Assembly (NCBI RefSeq): GCF_004801305.1
Contig: NZ_SSOD01000013.1
Span: 62,001-126,000, forward strand
Direction: 5' to 3'
Source: Pseudothauera rhizosphaerae
Lineage (GTDB): Bacteria; Pseudomonadota; Gammaproteobacteria; Burkholderiales; Rhodocyclaceae
Length of the DNA stretch: 64,000 nucleotides
The notes beneath the pieces were generated by a model that was not told the origin of the DNA, ran no database searches, and was given only the letters and a program-made list of their open reading frames with translations. Both the position numbers and the translations under genes were made by a program. Shown here piece by piece: positions 44,112 through 53,081 of this stretch; position 1 is the stretch's first letter, and each line of letters opens with the position of its first letter.

Positions 44112-45299
44112 ATGAACGCAATCAAGAACTGGCTGATGCGCGGCGGCTACGGCAGCTTCGTGATCCTGGCCCTGATCCTGGTGGTGGTGTTCCCCCTCGC
44201 CATGGACATCTTCCGCCTCAACCTGGTCGGCAAGTACCTCACCTACGGCTTCGTCGCCATCGGCCTGGTGATGCTGTGGGGCTACGGCGGTGTGCTGAGC
44301 CTGGGCCAGGGGGTGTTCTTCGGCCTCGGCGGCTACGCCATGGCGATGTTCCTGAAGCTGGAGGCGTCCGACCCGGAGAGCACCAAGATCCAGAGCACGC
44401 CGGGCATCCCGGACTTCATGGACTGGAACCAGCTCACCGCGCTGCCGCTGTGGTGGGAGCCGTTCAAGTCCCTGCCCTTCGCCCTGTTCGCCGTGGTCGC
44501 GGTGCCGGTGCTGCTCGCCTTCGTCGTCAGCTTCGCCATGTTCAAGCGCCGCGTGGGCGGGGTGTATTTCGCCATCATCACCCAGGCGGTGGCGCTGATC
44601 CTCACCGTGCTCATCATCGGCCAGCAGGGCTACACCGGCGGCGTCAACGGCATGACCGACCTGAAGACCCTGCTGGGCTGGGACATCCGCACCGACGGCG
44701 CCAAGTACGTCCTCTACTTCGTCAATGCGGGCCTGCTGCTGGGCGCCATCCTGCTGTGCCGCTGGATCCAGCTCTCCAAGCTCGGCACCCTGCTGCTGGC
44801 CATGCGCGACAAGGAAGACCGGGTGCGCTTCTCCGGCTACGACGTGTCCATGTTCAAGGTCTTCGCCTTCTGCCTGGCCGCCGGCCTGTCGGCGATCGGC
44901 GGCGCCATGTTCACGCTGCAGGTGGGCTTCATGTCGCCGTCCTTCGTCGGCATCGTGCCCTCCATCGAGATGGTGATCTTCGCCGCCATCGGCGGGCGCA
45001 TGAGCCTGGTGGGCGCGGTGTACGGGACGCTGCTGGTCAATTTCGGCAAGACCTACTTCTCCGAAAGCTTCCCCGACCTGTGGCTGTTCCTGATGGCCGC
45101 GCTCTTCATCGGCGTGGTGATGGCCTTCCCCAACGGCCTCGCCGGCCTCTACGAGAGCCACGTCAAGCCCTGGCTGGCGCGCCGCAGGTCGGCCGGCGCG
45201 CCAGCCACGCTGCCGGTGCCGCCCGCGCCCGCCGGCCATGCCGCGCCGGTGAAAGCCGAGCCGGCCCTGTCCGCCCGCGTCAGCGGCCAGACCGCCTGA
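44112..45299 (+). CDS. urtC: Urea/amide ABC transporter permease UrtC
   Basis: The 395-residue LivM-type permease contains YLTYGFVAIGLVMLWGYGGVLSLGQGVFFGLGGYAMAMFLKLE and the coupling loop MRDKEDRVRFSGYDVSMFK. It ends with a proline/alanine-rich cytoplasmic tail (residues about 355-395) that looks dispensable. It lies 29 bp after urtB and 18 bp before urtD. Confidence 0.92.
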   Translation: MNAIKNWLMRGGYGSFVILALILVVVFPLAMDIFRLNLVGKYLTYGFVAIGLVMLWGYGGVLSLGQGVFFGLGGYAMAMFLKLEASDPESTKIQSTPGIPDFMDWNQLTALPLWWEPFKSLPFALFAVVAVPVLLAFVVSFAMFKRRVGGVYFAIITQAVALILTVLIIGQQGYTGGVNGMTDLKTLLGWDIRTDGAKYVLYFVNAGLLLGAILLCRWIQLSKLGTLLLAMRDKEDRVRFSGYDVSMFKVFAFCLAAGLSAIGGAMFTLQVGFMSPSFVGIVPSIEMVIFAAIGGRMSLVGAVYGTLLVNFGKTYFSESFPDLWLFLMAALFIGVVMAFPNGLAGLYESHVKPWLARRRSAGAPATLPVPPAPAGHAAPVKAEPALSARVSGQTA

Positions 45300-45317
45300 T
45301 TCCGAGGAGCCGAGACC

Positions 45318-46061
45318 ATGAGCAATACCGACTTCGTCCTCGCCATCGAGGATCTGACCGTGTCCTTCGACGGCTTCAAGGCCATCGACAACCTCAACCT
45401 CTACCTGGACCGCGGCGAGCTGCGCGTGGTGATCGGCCCCAACGGCGCCGGCAAGACCACCCTGCTGGACCTCATCTGCGGCAAGACGCGCGCCTCGGCC
45501 GGCAGCATCAAGTTCAAGAACGAGGAGATGACGCGCCTGCCCGAGCACATCCGGGTGCGCGCCGGCATCGGGCGCAAGTTCCAGACCCCGTCCATCTACG
45601 AAAACCTCTCCGTGTTCAAGAACCTGGAAGTCTCCTTCCCCCGCGGGCGCGGCGTGTTCGGCGCGCTGGGCTTTCGCTGCGACGACGAGGTGCGCGCCAA
45701 GGTGGACGAGGTGGCCGGCATGATCGGCCTGGCCGACCGCCTGGACATGGAGGCCGGGCTGCTCTCCCACGGCCAGAAGCAGTGGCTGGAGATCGGCATG
45801 CTGCTGATGCAGGACCCGGAGCTGCTGATGCTGGACGAACCCATCGCCGGCATGAGCGCGAAGGAGCGCGAACTGACCGCCGAACTGCTGCTGCGCATCT
45901 GCCGGAACCGCTCCGTGATCGTCATCGAGCACGACATGGAGTTCGTCTCGCGCATCGCCCACAAGGTCACCGTGATGCACCAGGGAAAGATCCTCGCGGA
46001 AGGCCCCATGGAAAAGGTGCAGGCCGACCCGAAGGTCATCGACGTCTATCTGGGCCACTAA
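45318..46061 (+). CDS. urtD: Urea/amide ABC transporter ATPase UrtD
   Basis: The 247-residue LivG-type ATPase has Walker A GPNGAGKTTLLDLI, the signature LSHGQKQWLEIGMLL, Walker B LLMLDEPIAGM and the switch His in VIEHDMEFV. FQTPSIYENLSVFKNLEVS is characteristic of UrtD. A GAGGAG site precedes the ATG. It works with UrtE to energise uptake. Confidence 0.94.
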   Translation: MSNTDFVLAIEDLTVSFDGFKAIDNLNLYLDRGELRVVIGPNGAGKTTLLDLICGKTRASAGSIKFKNEEMTRLPEHIRVRAGIGRKFQTPSIYENLSVFKNLEVSFPRGRGVFGALGFRCDDEVRAKVDEVAGMIGLADRLDMEAGLLSHGQKQWLEIGMLLMQDPELLMLDEPIAGMSAKERELTAELLLRICRNRSVIVIEHDMEFVSRIAHKVTVMHQGKILAEGPMEKVQADPKVIDVYLGH

Positions 46062-46081
46062 CGCGCCGACAGGGGGAAATC

Positions 46082-46771
46082 ATGCTGAACGTATCGAATG
46101 TGGTCGTGAACTACGGCCAGAGCGAGGCCCTGCACGGCGTCTCGTTCTCCGCCCGGCGCAACGAGGCCGTCGCCATCATGGGGCGCAACGGCATGGGCAA
46201 GACCACGCTGTTCAAGTCGCTCATCGGCGTGCTGCCGCTGCGCGCGGGCAGCGTGCAGGTGGACGGCCAGGAAGTGGGCGGCGACGAAAGCTACCGTCGC
46301 GTGGCCAAGGGCATCGCCTACGTGCCCCAGGGCCGGATGATCTTCCCCACCCTGACGGTGGAGGAAAACATCCAGACCGGCCTGGAGAACGCGAAGCAGA
46401 AGCGCATCCCGGAGGAAATCTTCGCCCTCTTCCCGGTGCTGTGGGACATGCGCCGCAGGAAGGGCGGCAACCTCTCCGGCGGCCAGCAGCAGCAGCTCGC
46501 CATCGCCCGGGCGCTGGTCACCGAGCCCAAGGTGCTGCTGCTCGACGAGCCCACCGAAGGCATCCAGCCCTCGATCATCAAGGACATCGCCAGGGCCCTG
46601 AACGAAATCCGCAAGCTGCGCCAGATCACCATCGTGGTCTCGGAGCAGGTGCTGTCCTTCGCCATGGACGTGGCCGACCGCCTCTTCGTCATCGAAGGCG
46701 GCCGCCTCGTCCATGAAAGCACGCGCGCAGAAACCGACGAGGCGCGCATCAAGCAGTTCCTGTCGGTGTAA
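46082..46771 (+). CDS. urtE: Urea/amide ABC transporter ATPase UrtE
   Basis: The 229-residue LivF-type ATPase has Walker A GRNGMGKTTLFKSL, signature LSGGQQQQLAIARALV, Walker B VLLLDEPTEGIQPSII and the switch region VSEQVLSFAMDVADR. The GIQPSI segment is typical of UrtE. It is separated by 20 bp from urtD and 21 bp from fmdA. Confidence 0.94.
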   Translation: MLNVSNVVVNYGQSEALHGVSFSARRNEAVAIMGRNGMGKTTLFKSLIGVLPLRAGSVQVDGQEVGGDESYRRVAKGIAYVPQGRMIFPTLTVEENIQTGLENAKQKRIPEEIFALFPVLWDMRRRKGGNLSGGQQQQLAIARALVTEPKVLLLDEPTEGIQPSIIKDIARALNEIRKLRQITIVVSEQVLSFAMDVADRLFVIEGGRLVHESTRAETDEARIKQFLSV

Positions 46772-46792
46772 CCACGAGACGAGAGGTGAGCC

Positions 46793-48022
46793 ATGCCTGA
46801 AACATTGATCAAGGTCGATCTGAAGCAGTCCCCCTACGAGAACGAGAAGGTCCACAACCGCTGGCATCCGGACATCCCCATGGCGGTGTGGGTCAAGCCC
46901 GGCGACGATTTCGTGCTGGAAACCTACGACTGGACCGGCGGCGCCATCAAGAACGACGACGACGCGGCCGACGTGCGCGACGTGGACCTCTCCACCGTGC
47001 ACTTCCTCTCCGGCCCGGTGGGCGTGGAAGGCGCCGAACCCGGCGACCTGCTGGTGGTGGACCTGCTCGACATCGGCGCCAAGGACGACAGCCTGTGGGG
47101 CTTCAACGGCTTCTTCTCCAAGACCAACGGCGGCGGCTTCCTCACCGAGCACTTCCCCCACGCGCAGAAGTCCATCTGGGATTTCGAGGGCCTGTTCACC
47201 AAGAGCCGCCACATCCCCGGCGTGCGCTTCGCCGGCCTCATCCACCCGGGCCTGATCGGCTGCCTGCCGGACCAGAAGATGCTCGACACGTGGAACGAGC
47301 GGGAAGTGGACTTCATCGCCACCAACCCCGAGCGCGTGCCCCCGCTCGCCAACCCGCCCGCGCCCAAGACCGCCCACATGGGCAAGCTCCAGGGCGAAGC
47401 GCGCGACAAGGCCGCCGCCGAAGGCGCCCGCACCGTGCCGCCGCGCGAACACGGCGGCAACTGCGACATCAAGGACCTCTCCCGCGGCTCGAAGATCTTC
47501 TTCCCGGTCTACGTGAAGGGCGCGGGCCTCTCCGTGGGCGACCTGCACTTCTCCCAGGGCGACGGCGAAATCACCTTCTGCGGCGCCATCGAAATGGCCG
47601 GCTGGGTGCACATGCGGGTGAGTCTGATCAAGGGCGGCATGGCCAAGTACGGCATCAAGAACCCCATCTTCAAGCCCAGCCCCATCACCCCCACCTACAA
47701 CGACTACGTGATCTTCGAAGGCATCTCCGTGGACGAACAGGGCAAGCAGCACTACCTGGACGTGCACGTCGCCTACCGCCAGGCCTGCCTCAACGCCATC
47801 GAATACCTGAAGAAGTTCGGCTACTCCGGCGCCCAGGCGTACTCGCTGCTCGGCACCGCGCCGGTGCAGGGCCACATCAGCGGCGTCGTGGACATCCCCA
47901 ACGCCTGCGCCACCCTGTGGCTGCCCACGGAAATCTTCGAGTTCGACATCAACCCCAACGCCAACGGCCCGGTCAAGGCCATCAGCGGCGCGGTGGACAT
48001 GCCCATCGCCTACGACCTGTAA
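46793..48022 (+). CDS. fmdA: Formamidase FmdA
   Basis: The 409-residue cytoplasmic enzyme hydrolyses formamide to formate and ammonia. It has MPETLIKVDLKQSPYENEKVHNRWHPDIPM, TYDWTGGAIKNDD, HFLSGPVGVEGAEPGDLLVVD and HGGNCDIKDLSRGSKIFFPVYVKGAGLSVGDLHFSQGDGE, all conserved in FmdA/AmdA-type amidases. It is co-transcribed with the transporter, as in the Methylophilus fmd locus, supporting amide uptake as the operon's role. Confidence 0.95.
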   Translation: MPETLIKVDLKQSPYENEKVHNRWHPDIPMAVWVKPGDDFVLETYDWTGGAIKNDDDAADVRDVDLSTVHFLSGPVGVEGAEPGDLLVVDLLDIGAKDDSLWGFNGFFSKTNGGGFLTEHFPHAQKSIWDFEGLFTKSRHIPGVRFAGLIHPGLIGCLPDQKMLDTWNEREVDFIATNPERVPPLANPPAPKTAHMGKLQGEARDKAAAEGARTVPPREHGGNCDIKDLSRGSKIFFPVYVKGAGLSVGDLHFSQGDGEITFCGAIEMAGWVHMRVSLIKGGMAKYGIKNPIFKPSPITPTYNDYVIFEGISVDEQGKQHYLDVHVAYRQACLNAIEYLKKFGYSGAQAYSLLGTAPVQGHISGVVDIPNACATLWLPTEIFEFDINPNANGPVKAISGAVDMPIAYDL

Positions 48023-48031
48023 GCACTCCAT

Positions 48032-48057
48032 GCGGCGCCGCCCTGGGGCGGCGCCGC
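48032..48057. terminator. GC hairpin between fmdA and fmdB
   Basis: A perfect 12-bp inverted repeat (GCGGCGCCGCCC, loop TG, complement) lies 10 bp after the fmdA stop. There is no U-tract, so it may stabilise the upstream mRNA or cause partial termination rather than a full stop. Confidence 0.5.
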
Positions 48058-48078
48058 CTTCCGCCCGCGAGAGCCCCC

Positions 48079-48423
48079 ATGCCGACCTACGAATACCTGT
48101 GCGACGACTGCGGCGAGTTCGCCGCCTACCGGCCGATCGCCAAGCGCGACGAGCCCTGCATCTGCCCGAACTGCGGCACCCCGTCGCCGCGCGTGATCCT
48201 CAGCGCACCGTCGCTGGCGACCATGGCCGGGCACCTGCGCGCCGCGCACGCCACCAACGAACGCGCCGCCCACGCCCCCCGCACCAGCGCCGAATACAAG
48301 GCCACCCACCAACACGGCCCCGGCTGCGGCTGCTGCGGGGGCGGCAAGTCGAAATCCACGGTGACCACCGCGGATGGCAAGAAGACCTTTCCGAGCAAGC
48401 GGCCGTGGATGATCAGTCATTGA
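48079..48423 (+). CDS. fmdB: FmdB-family zinc-ribbon protein
   Basis: The 114-residue protein starts MPTYEYLCDDCGEF and has a second pair CPNCGTPSPRVILSAP, the FmdB zinc ribbon. A histidine/cysteine-rich HGPGCGCCGGGKSKS segment follows. The family member in Methylophilus was proposed to regulate the amide genes; direct function is unproved. It is the last gene of the urt-fmd transcript. Confidence 0.88.
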   Translation: MPTYEYLCDDCGEFAAYRPIAKRDEPCICPNCGTPSPRVILSAPSLATMAGHLRAAHATNERAAHAPRTSAEYKATHQHGPGCGCCGGGKSKSTVTTADGKKTFPSKRPWMISH

Positions 48424-48486
48424 GGGGGGCGCCAAGGGTGAAGGAAATCGCCGATCACCGGCAGGCCTGCACTTTGCCGACCGCGA

Positions 48487-49480
48487 TCAGGCCCCGGGCG
48501 AGAGCATGTTCATGATCAGGCGGATCATGGTCTCCTTGTTCGCCGGGTTCGATTCCGCTACCAGCAGGGCCAGCGCCGCCAGGCCGATGTCGTTGATCAC
48601 CGGCTGGCCGTCCGCGTCCAGCAGCCGGCCGTTGCGGTGGAGGAAATCCACGAACAGGAAGGCCCCGCTACGCTTGTTGCCGTCCGAGAACGGGTGGTTC
48701 TTGATGACGAAGTAGAGCAGGTGCGCCGCCTTGGCCTCCACGCTCGGGTAGGCCGGCTCGCCGAACACGGTCTGGTCCAGGTTGCCGAGCAGGGCCGCGA
48801 AGGCATCCTCCCGCTCGCGGGCGAAGAGGTCCGTGGCCTCGCCGCGCCGCCATCAGGTCCGCCTTGAGCCGTGCCAGCGCGGCCCGTGCCTCCGCCACCT
48901 TGGGCAGCACGCCGCCCCGCTCCTCGCGCGGTTCCGCCAGCAGACCCTCATCGTAACGCTGCAACAGCAGAAAGGTCTGGGCGTAGCGGGTGACGACATC
49001 CACCAGCCCGCGCCCGGTGTCGGCCAGCAATTCCGGACTCTGCGCCGCCTTCTTCACCAGCCGCAGCGCCGCCTCCAGCTCGCGGGCATTGGCCTCGAAG
49101 CGCTGGCGGTGAAGCGTGTAGCCGCGCGTCAGGTGCTCGCGCAGGGTGCGGGTGGCCCATTGGCGGAAGCGCGTGCCCTGCTGTGACTTGACCCGGTAGC
49201 CGACCGAGATGATCACGTCCAGGTTGTAGTGCTCCACCTGGTAGGTCTTACCGTCGGCAGCAGTATGTGCAAATTTTGCACATACTGAATCTGCCTCCAA
49301 CTCTCCCTCATTGAAGACGTTGCGGAGGTGCCGGGAAATCACCGAACGCTCGCGGCCGAACAGCTCGGCCATCTGCTCCTGACGCAGCCACACCGTTTCG
49401 CCTGCCAACCGCACCTCCGTCACGGCCGACCCGTCTTCAGCCTTATAGATGAGGATCTCGTTGGTGTCGTTCGTGCTCAT
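48487..49480 (-). pseudogene. RhuM-Fic/DOC protein gene with a frameshift
   Basis: Frame one (from 49480) encodes a RhuM-type protein: YKAEDGSAVTEVRLAGETVWLRQEQMAELFGRERSVISRHLRN with HTH, then VEHYNLDVIISVGYRVKS. Near 48835-48852 the frame shifts by one base. The continuation is in another frame: DLFAREREDAFAALLGNL, then a Fic motif HPFSDGNKRSGAFLF and a tail to 48487. Together they would give about 330 residues. The Fic motif itself is intact. Either the gene is broken or a single-base sequencing error lies in the GCGGCGCGGCG run. Confidence 0.8.
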
Positions 49481-49892
49481 GCCGGCTCCTGATTCAAGCC
49501 ACCATCATAATTCACGCGCCCACGATTGCACCCGCCACGCCCCTGAGATCAGCACCAAGTAGCAGGTGAGCCGCAAGCACAGCCCGGGCTGCTACCGTAG
49601 CGCGTCGAAATTCCCTCCAAAACATTTGACGGGGCTGAGCCCTTCCCCACAAGCGGTCGTGGGTGGTCCGTCATTGAGGTCTCTTTGGTGATGCGAACGG
49701 GCGTGCCGACATCGTGAGTTGGGACATGTTGCGGTGGGCGTTGTCGCTGCTGGGCTGACGCAGCGGGGCGGCACTCGGCTGATCTGTATGCCTGAATGGC
49801 GCATCATCGGCCGAAGCTGTCGTTCGGCGCTTAGCTCTCGAATTACCGATATCGACCCAAAGGCGACGTTCGGGACTTTCGAAAGCGGACCT
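49481..49892. other. Intergenic region of mixed composition
   Basis: No convincing gene. The left part is the RhuM-Fic promoter region. The right part (about 49700-49892) has lower GC than the flanks and looks like the downstream remnant of a gene cassette, with a block containing TTCGAAAGTCCC on the minus strand. Short open frames here have no ribosome sites or recognisable similarity. Confidence 0.4.
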
Positions 49893-50630
49893 TCAGCGTT
49901 TGAAATAAGCGGCGCCGTTAGGCGTCCGCTTGATTGATGGGTTGGCGTTATCCAACGGGTACGCACCTTCCCAGCGCGTATGCCAGGCCGTGAAGTCGAA
50001 GTTGTCCCTGTAACCGACTACGGCCGTGGCGGTCTCGACGATTAGGCGGTCTAAATCCTGCATGACATCTCCGCCTGTGAGTACACCGACGATTGTTCCC
50101 CCGGTACCCGGTCCGCCAGGTTCGTGCTTCGCCCAGTGGAACTTGTACCTTTCGCGTATGTATGCCTTGATATGGGCAGCGGCTCCACCTTTGCCGAAAT
50201 GCTTGAACGGGTAGAACTCCGCGAGCTTCAACCAGATAATTTCGTAGAAGTCCACGACGTCGTACGTGGACTTGCGCATCTCAATGGTGACACCAGAGTC
50301 CCATCCCGGTTGTGCGATTCGATGTGCAATTGCCTTGAGTTCCGGGAGTGACTCAAAAAGGCGGACATCAGTAGGTTCGTCCAGCGAGCGTCGAATGTAG
50401 TCGTCTGGGAGTTCGTCCTTGAACTCCGCTGGGAGTGACTGTTCGGCTATTTTGTCGTTCCGCCTGTGAAGGGTAATTGCTGCGAGGGCGAAGGCAAATG
50501 CCAGGGCACCGGAACCTGCTGCATACGAGTAGTCTTTGATGGACAAGAAATACCAAAGGGCACCGGTTGCAAATATCCCGGAAGTCCACCAGCAGGTTTG
50601 GATCACCCAATCAGGTATTGTGAGATTCAT
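49893..50630 (-). CDS. Hypothetical membrane-anchored protein in a cassette-like context
   Basis: The 245-residue protein has two N-terminal helices (VIQTCWWTSGIFATGALWYFLSI and YAAGSGALAFAFALAAITLH) and a soluble domain (TYDVVDFYEIIWLKLAEFYPFKHFGKGG). It ends NPSIKRTPNGAAYFKR, a tail seen on many unrelated proteins because it is translated attC-like DNA. GC content is clearly lower than in the surroundings. GTTGGGC lies 3 bp before the ATG, as at the start of integron cassettes. The function is unknown. Confidence 0.65.
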   Translation of the reverse strand: MNLTIPDWVIQTCWWTSGIFATGALWYFLSIKDYSYAAGSGALAFAFALAAITLHRRNDKIAEQSLPAEFKDELPDDYIRRSLDEPTDVRLFESLPELKAIAHRIAQPGWDSGVTIEMRKSTYDVVDFYEIIWLKLAEFYPFKHFGKGGAAAHIKAYIRERYKFHWAKHEPGGPGTGGTIVGVLTGGDVMQDLDRLIVETATAVVGYRDNFDFTAWHTRWEGAYPLDNANPSIKRTPNGAAYFKR

Positions 50631-51136
50631 GACGCCCAACAGTGGTTATACGGACGCAGGGGGCGGTATAACAATTGATATTGCTGACACCGGAATTGTT
50701 GCCCGAACCTCATTATTTTCAGTCACTTGAAATATTTTCTGTCAGTATAATAACTTCAATATGCCGGACAACTACCGGCGTGCAATGTCTGATTTGGGAA
50801 TGGGTAACCCGCTTGTGGCCGACAGCAGCAGTTGCCAGCATGGTAATCCAACGACCGCTCCGGCCGACAACTTACCGCTCGTCCATCTGCCGTCCTTTCG
50901 CCTCAGACCCTTCCCGAACGCAATGCGGTGCCACCTCGTCCCCAGCCCTTAAAACCCCATGCCTGCGCTGACGGAGGTTTGCACTTTTCCCGGCTAGGCA
51001 ACCCAACAAGCTCAGATCGAAATTTTCCTTCCCGCCGGGTTTGCTGCCACGCGCGAGCCCCCACCAACGTACAGGGGTGCAGGGGGCGACTTTGCCAAAT
51101 CCATACCCCGCTGCATGTGCCCATCCAACCCGTAGA
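50631..51136. other. Low-GC intergenic region upstream of amiE
   Basis: No gene seen. From 50634 to about 50760 it is A/T-rich, with GTTATAC and GTATAAC inverted around 50647-50675 next to GTTGGGC on the minus strand (attC-like) and promoter-like AT stretches. The GC content returns to local average after 50800. Short frames here are not supported. Confidence 0.4.
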
Positions 51137-51182
51137 TACGTCAAACAACGTATTGGGCCGCCCGCCCCTCCCTCCCGACAAT
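51137..51182 (+). promoter_or_regulatory. TACGT operator and amiE promoter
   Basis: TACGT-CAAACA-ACGTA lies at 51137-51152, followed 24 bp later by GACAAT (51177-51182) as the probable -10 box. It is the same palindrome and nearly the same spacing as before urtA (41701), implying common control of amide uptake and hydrolysis. Confidence 0.65.
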
Positions 51183-51228
51183 GCACCGCAACATCCAGTG
51201 CAACCAGCCTCAACGGGAGATTCACGCC

Positions 51229-52266
51229 ATGAGACACGGAGATATTTCCAGCAGCAAGGACTGCGTCGGCGTCGCCGTCGTCAACTACAAGATGCCGCGC
51301 CTGCACACCAAGGCGGAGGTGCTCGACAACGCCCGCAGGATCGCCGACATGGTGGTGGGCATGAAGCAGGGCCTGCCGGGCATGGACCTGGTGATCTTCC
51401 CCGAGTACTCCACCCACGGGATCATGTACGACGCCCAGGAGATGTACGACACCGCGGCCACCGTGCCCGGCGAGGAGACGGAAATCTTCGCCGCGGCCTG
51501 CCGCAAGGCCAAGGTGTGGGGGGTGTTCTCGCTGACCGGCGAACGCCACGAGGAGCACCCGAACAAGGCCCCCTACAACACCCTGATCCTGATGAACGAC
51601 AAGGGCGAGATCGTGCAGAAGTACCGCAAGATCATGCCCTGGGTGCCCATCGAGGGCTGGTATCCGGGCGACTGCACCTACGTCTCGGAAGGCCCCAAGG
51701 GCATGAAGATCAGCCTCATCATCTGCGACGACGGCAACTACCCGGAGATCTGGCGCGACTGCGCGATGAAGGGCGCGGAGCTGATCGTGCGCTGCCAGGG
51801 CTACATGTACCCGGCCAAGGAGCAGCAGGTGATGGTCGCCAAGACCATGGCATGGATGAACAACTGCTACGTGGCGGTGGCCAACGCCACCGGCTTCGAC
51901 GGCGTGTATTCCTACTTCGGCCACTCGGCCATCGTCGGCTTCGACGGCCGCACCCTGGGCGAATGCGGCGAGGAGGACATGGGCGTGCAGTACGCGGAGC
52001 TGTCCACCAGCCTGATCCGCGACTTCCGCAAGAACGCCCAGTCGCAGAACCACCTGTTCAAGCTGCTGCACCGGGGCTACACCGGCAAGATCAACTCCGG
52101 CGAAGCGCCCACCGGGGTGGCCGCCTGCCCCTACGGGTTCTACGGCGAGTGGATCAAGGACCCGGAAGGCACGCGCAAGAAGGTGGAGGCGATCACGCGC
52201 AGCACGGTCGGCACCGAGGAGTGCCCCATCGAAGGCATTCCCCACACGGCGCCGACCCACCGCTGA
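51229..52266 (+). CDS. amiE: Aliphatic amidase AmiE
   Basis: The 345-residue nitrilase-superfamily enzyme hydrolyses short aliphatic amides to the acid and ammonia. The Glu-Lys-Cys triad is seen in [24 protein letters not shown] and [14 protein letters not shown]. The start [27 protein letters not shown] is typical, and the length is within one residue of the Pseudomonas enzyme. An upstream ATG at 51181 is less likely. Two AAA+/VWA genes follow. Confidence 0.95.
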   Translation: MRHGDISSSKDCVGVAVVNYKMPRLHTKAEVLDNARRIADMVVGMKQGLPGMDLVIFPEYSTHGIMYDAQEMYDTAATVPGEETEIFAAACRKAKVWGVFSLTGERHEEHPNKAPYNTLILMNDKGEIVQKYRKIMPWVPIEGWYPGDCTYVSEGPKGMKISLIICDDGNYPEIWRDCAMKGAELIVRCQGYMYPAKEQQVMVAKTMAWMNNCYVAVANATGFDGVYSYFGHSAIVGFDGRTLGECGEEDMGVQYAELSTSLIRDFRKNAQSQNHLFKLLHRGYTGKINSGEAPTGVAACPYGFYGEWIKDPEGTRKKVEAITRSTVGTEECPIEGIPHTAPTHR

Positions 52267-53066
52267 TGAACCTCGCCGACCTGCGCTTCGCGGCCGAGCC
52301 CTACTACCGCCCGGTGGGCCACGAAGTCGCCCTCTTCGAGCACGCCCACGCCCACCGCCTGCCGGTGATGCTCAAGGGCCCCACCGGCTGCGGCAAGACC
52401 CGCTTCGTGGAGCACATGGCCTGGCGGCTGGGCAAGCCGCTGATCACCGTGGCCTGCAACGAGGACGTGACCGCGGCGGACCTGGTCGGCCGTTTCCTGC
52501 TGGACGCGGACGGCACCCGCTGGCACGACGGCCCGCTCACCGTGGCTGTGCGCCAAGGGGCGATGATCTACCTGGACGAGGTGGTGGAGGCGCGCCCGGA
52601 CACCACCGTGGTGCTGCACCCGCTCACCGATGCGCGCCGCATCCTGCCCCTGGACCGCAAGGGCGAGACCGTGACCGCGCACCCGGACTTCCACTTGGTC
52701 GTCTCCTACAACCCCGGCTACCAGGCCGCCGGCAAGGGCCTCAAGCCCTCCACCCGGCAGCGCTTCGCGGCGCTGGAGTTCGACTACCCGGATGAAGCGG
52801 CGGAAACGGAGATCGTCGCCCACGAGGCCGGCATCGACCGGACGCTGGCCGCCACCCTGGTGCGCATCGCCGGGCGCTCCCGGGCGCTGCGCGCCCGCGG
52901 GCTGGACGAAGGCATCTCCACGCGCATGCTGATCTACGCCGGCGTGCTGATCCGCGACGGCATGCCCGCGGCCGAGAGCTGCCGTATGGCCATGACCGAC
53001 CCCATCACCGACGACGCGGACCTGCGCCAGGCCCTGCGCGACATCGTGGATGCCTGCCTGCCCTGA
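52266..53066 (+). CDS. CbbQ/NorQ-type MoxR AAA+ ATPase (AmiB-like)
   Basis: The 266-residue ATPase has Walker A LKGPTGCGKTRFVEHM (about residues 36-52), Walker B AMIYLDEVVEARPDTT, and sensor-type SYNPGYQAAGKGLKPSTRQRF. Such ATPases remodel or activate enzymes together with a VWA partner. Its start overlaps the amiE stop (TGATG). The position matches the AmiB chaperone gene after amiE in Pseudomonas, suggesting a role in amidase maturation. Confidence 0.9.
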   Translation: MNLADLRFAAEPYYRPVGHEVALFEHAHAHRLPVMLKGPTGCGKTRFVEHMAWRLGKPLITVACNEDVTAADLVGRFLLDADGTRWHDGPLTVAVRQGAMIYLDEVVEARPDTTVVLHPLTDARRILPLDRKGETVTAHPDFHLVVSYNPGYQAAGKGLKPSTRQRFAALEFDYPDEAAETEIVAHEAGIDRTLAATLVRIAGRSRALRARGLDEGISTRMLIYAGVLIRDGMPAAESCRMAMTDPITDDADLRQALRDIVDACLP

Positions 53067-53081
53067 TCCGGCCGCCGCGCC

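Noticed and set aside
49592-49966. A 124-residue minus-strand frame after the cassette-like gene
   Set aside because: Overlaps the end of the upstream gene in another frame, has no ribosome site and a composition typical of noncoding read-through.
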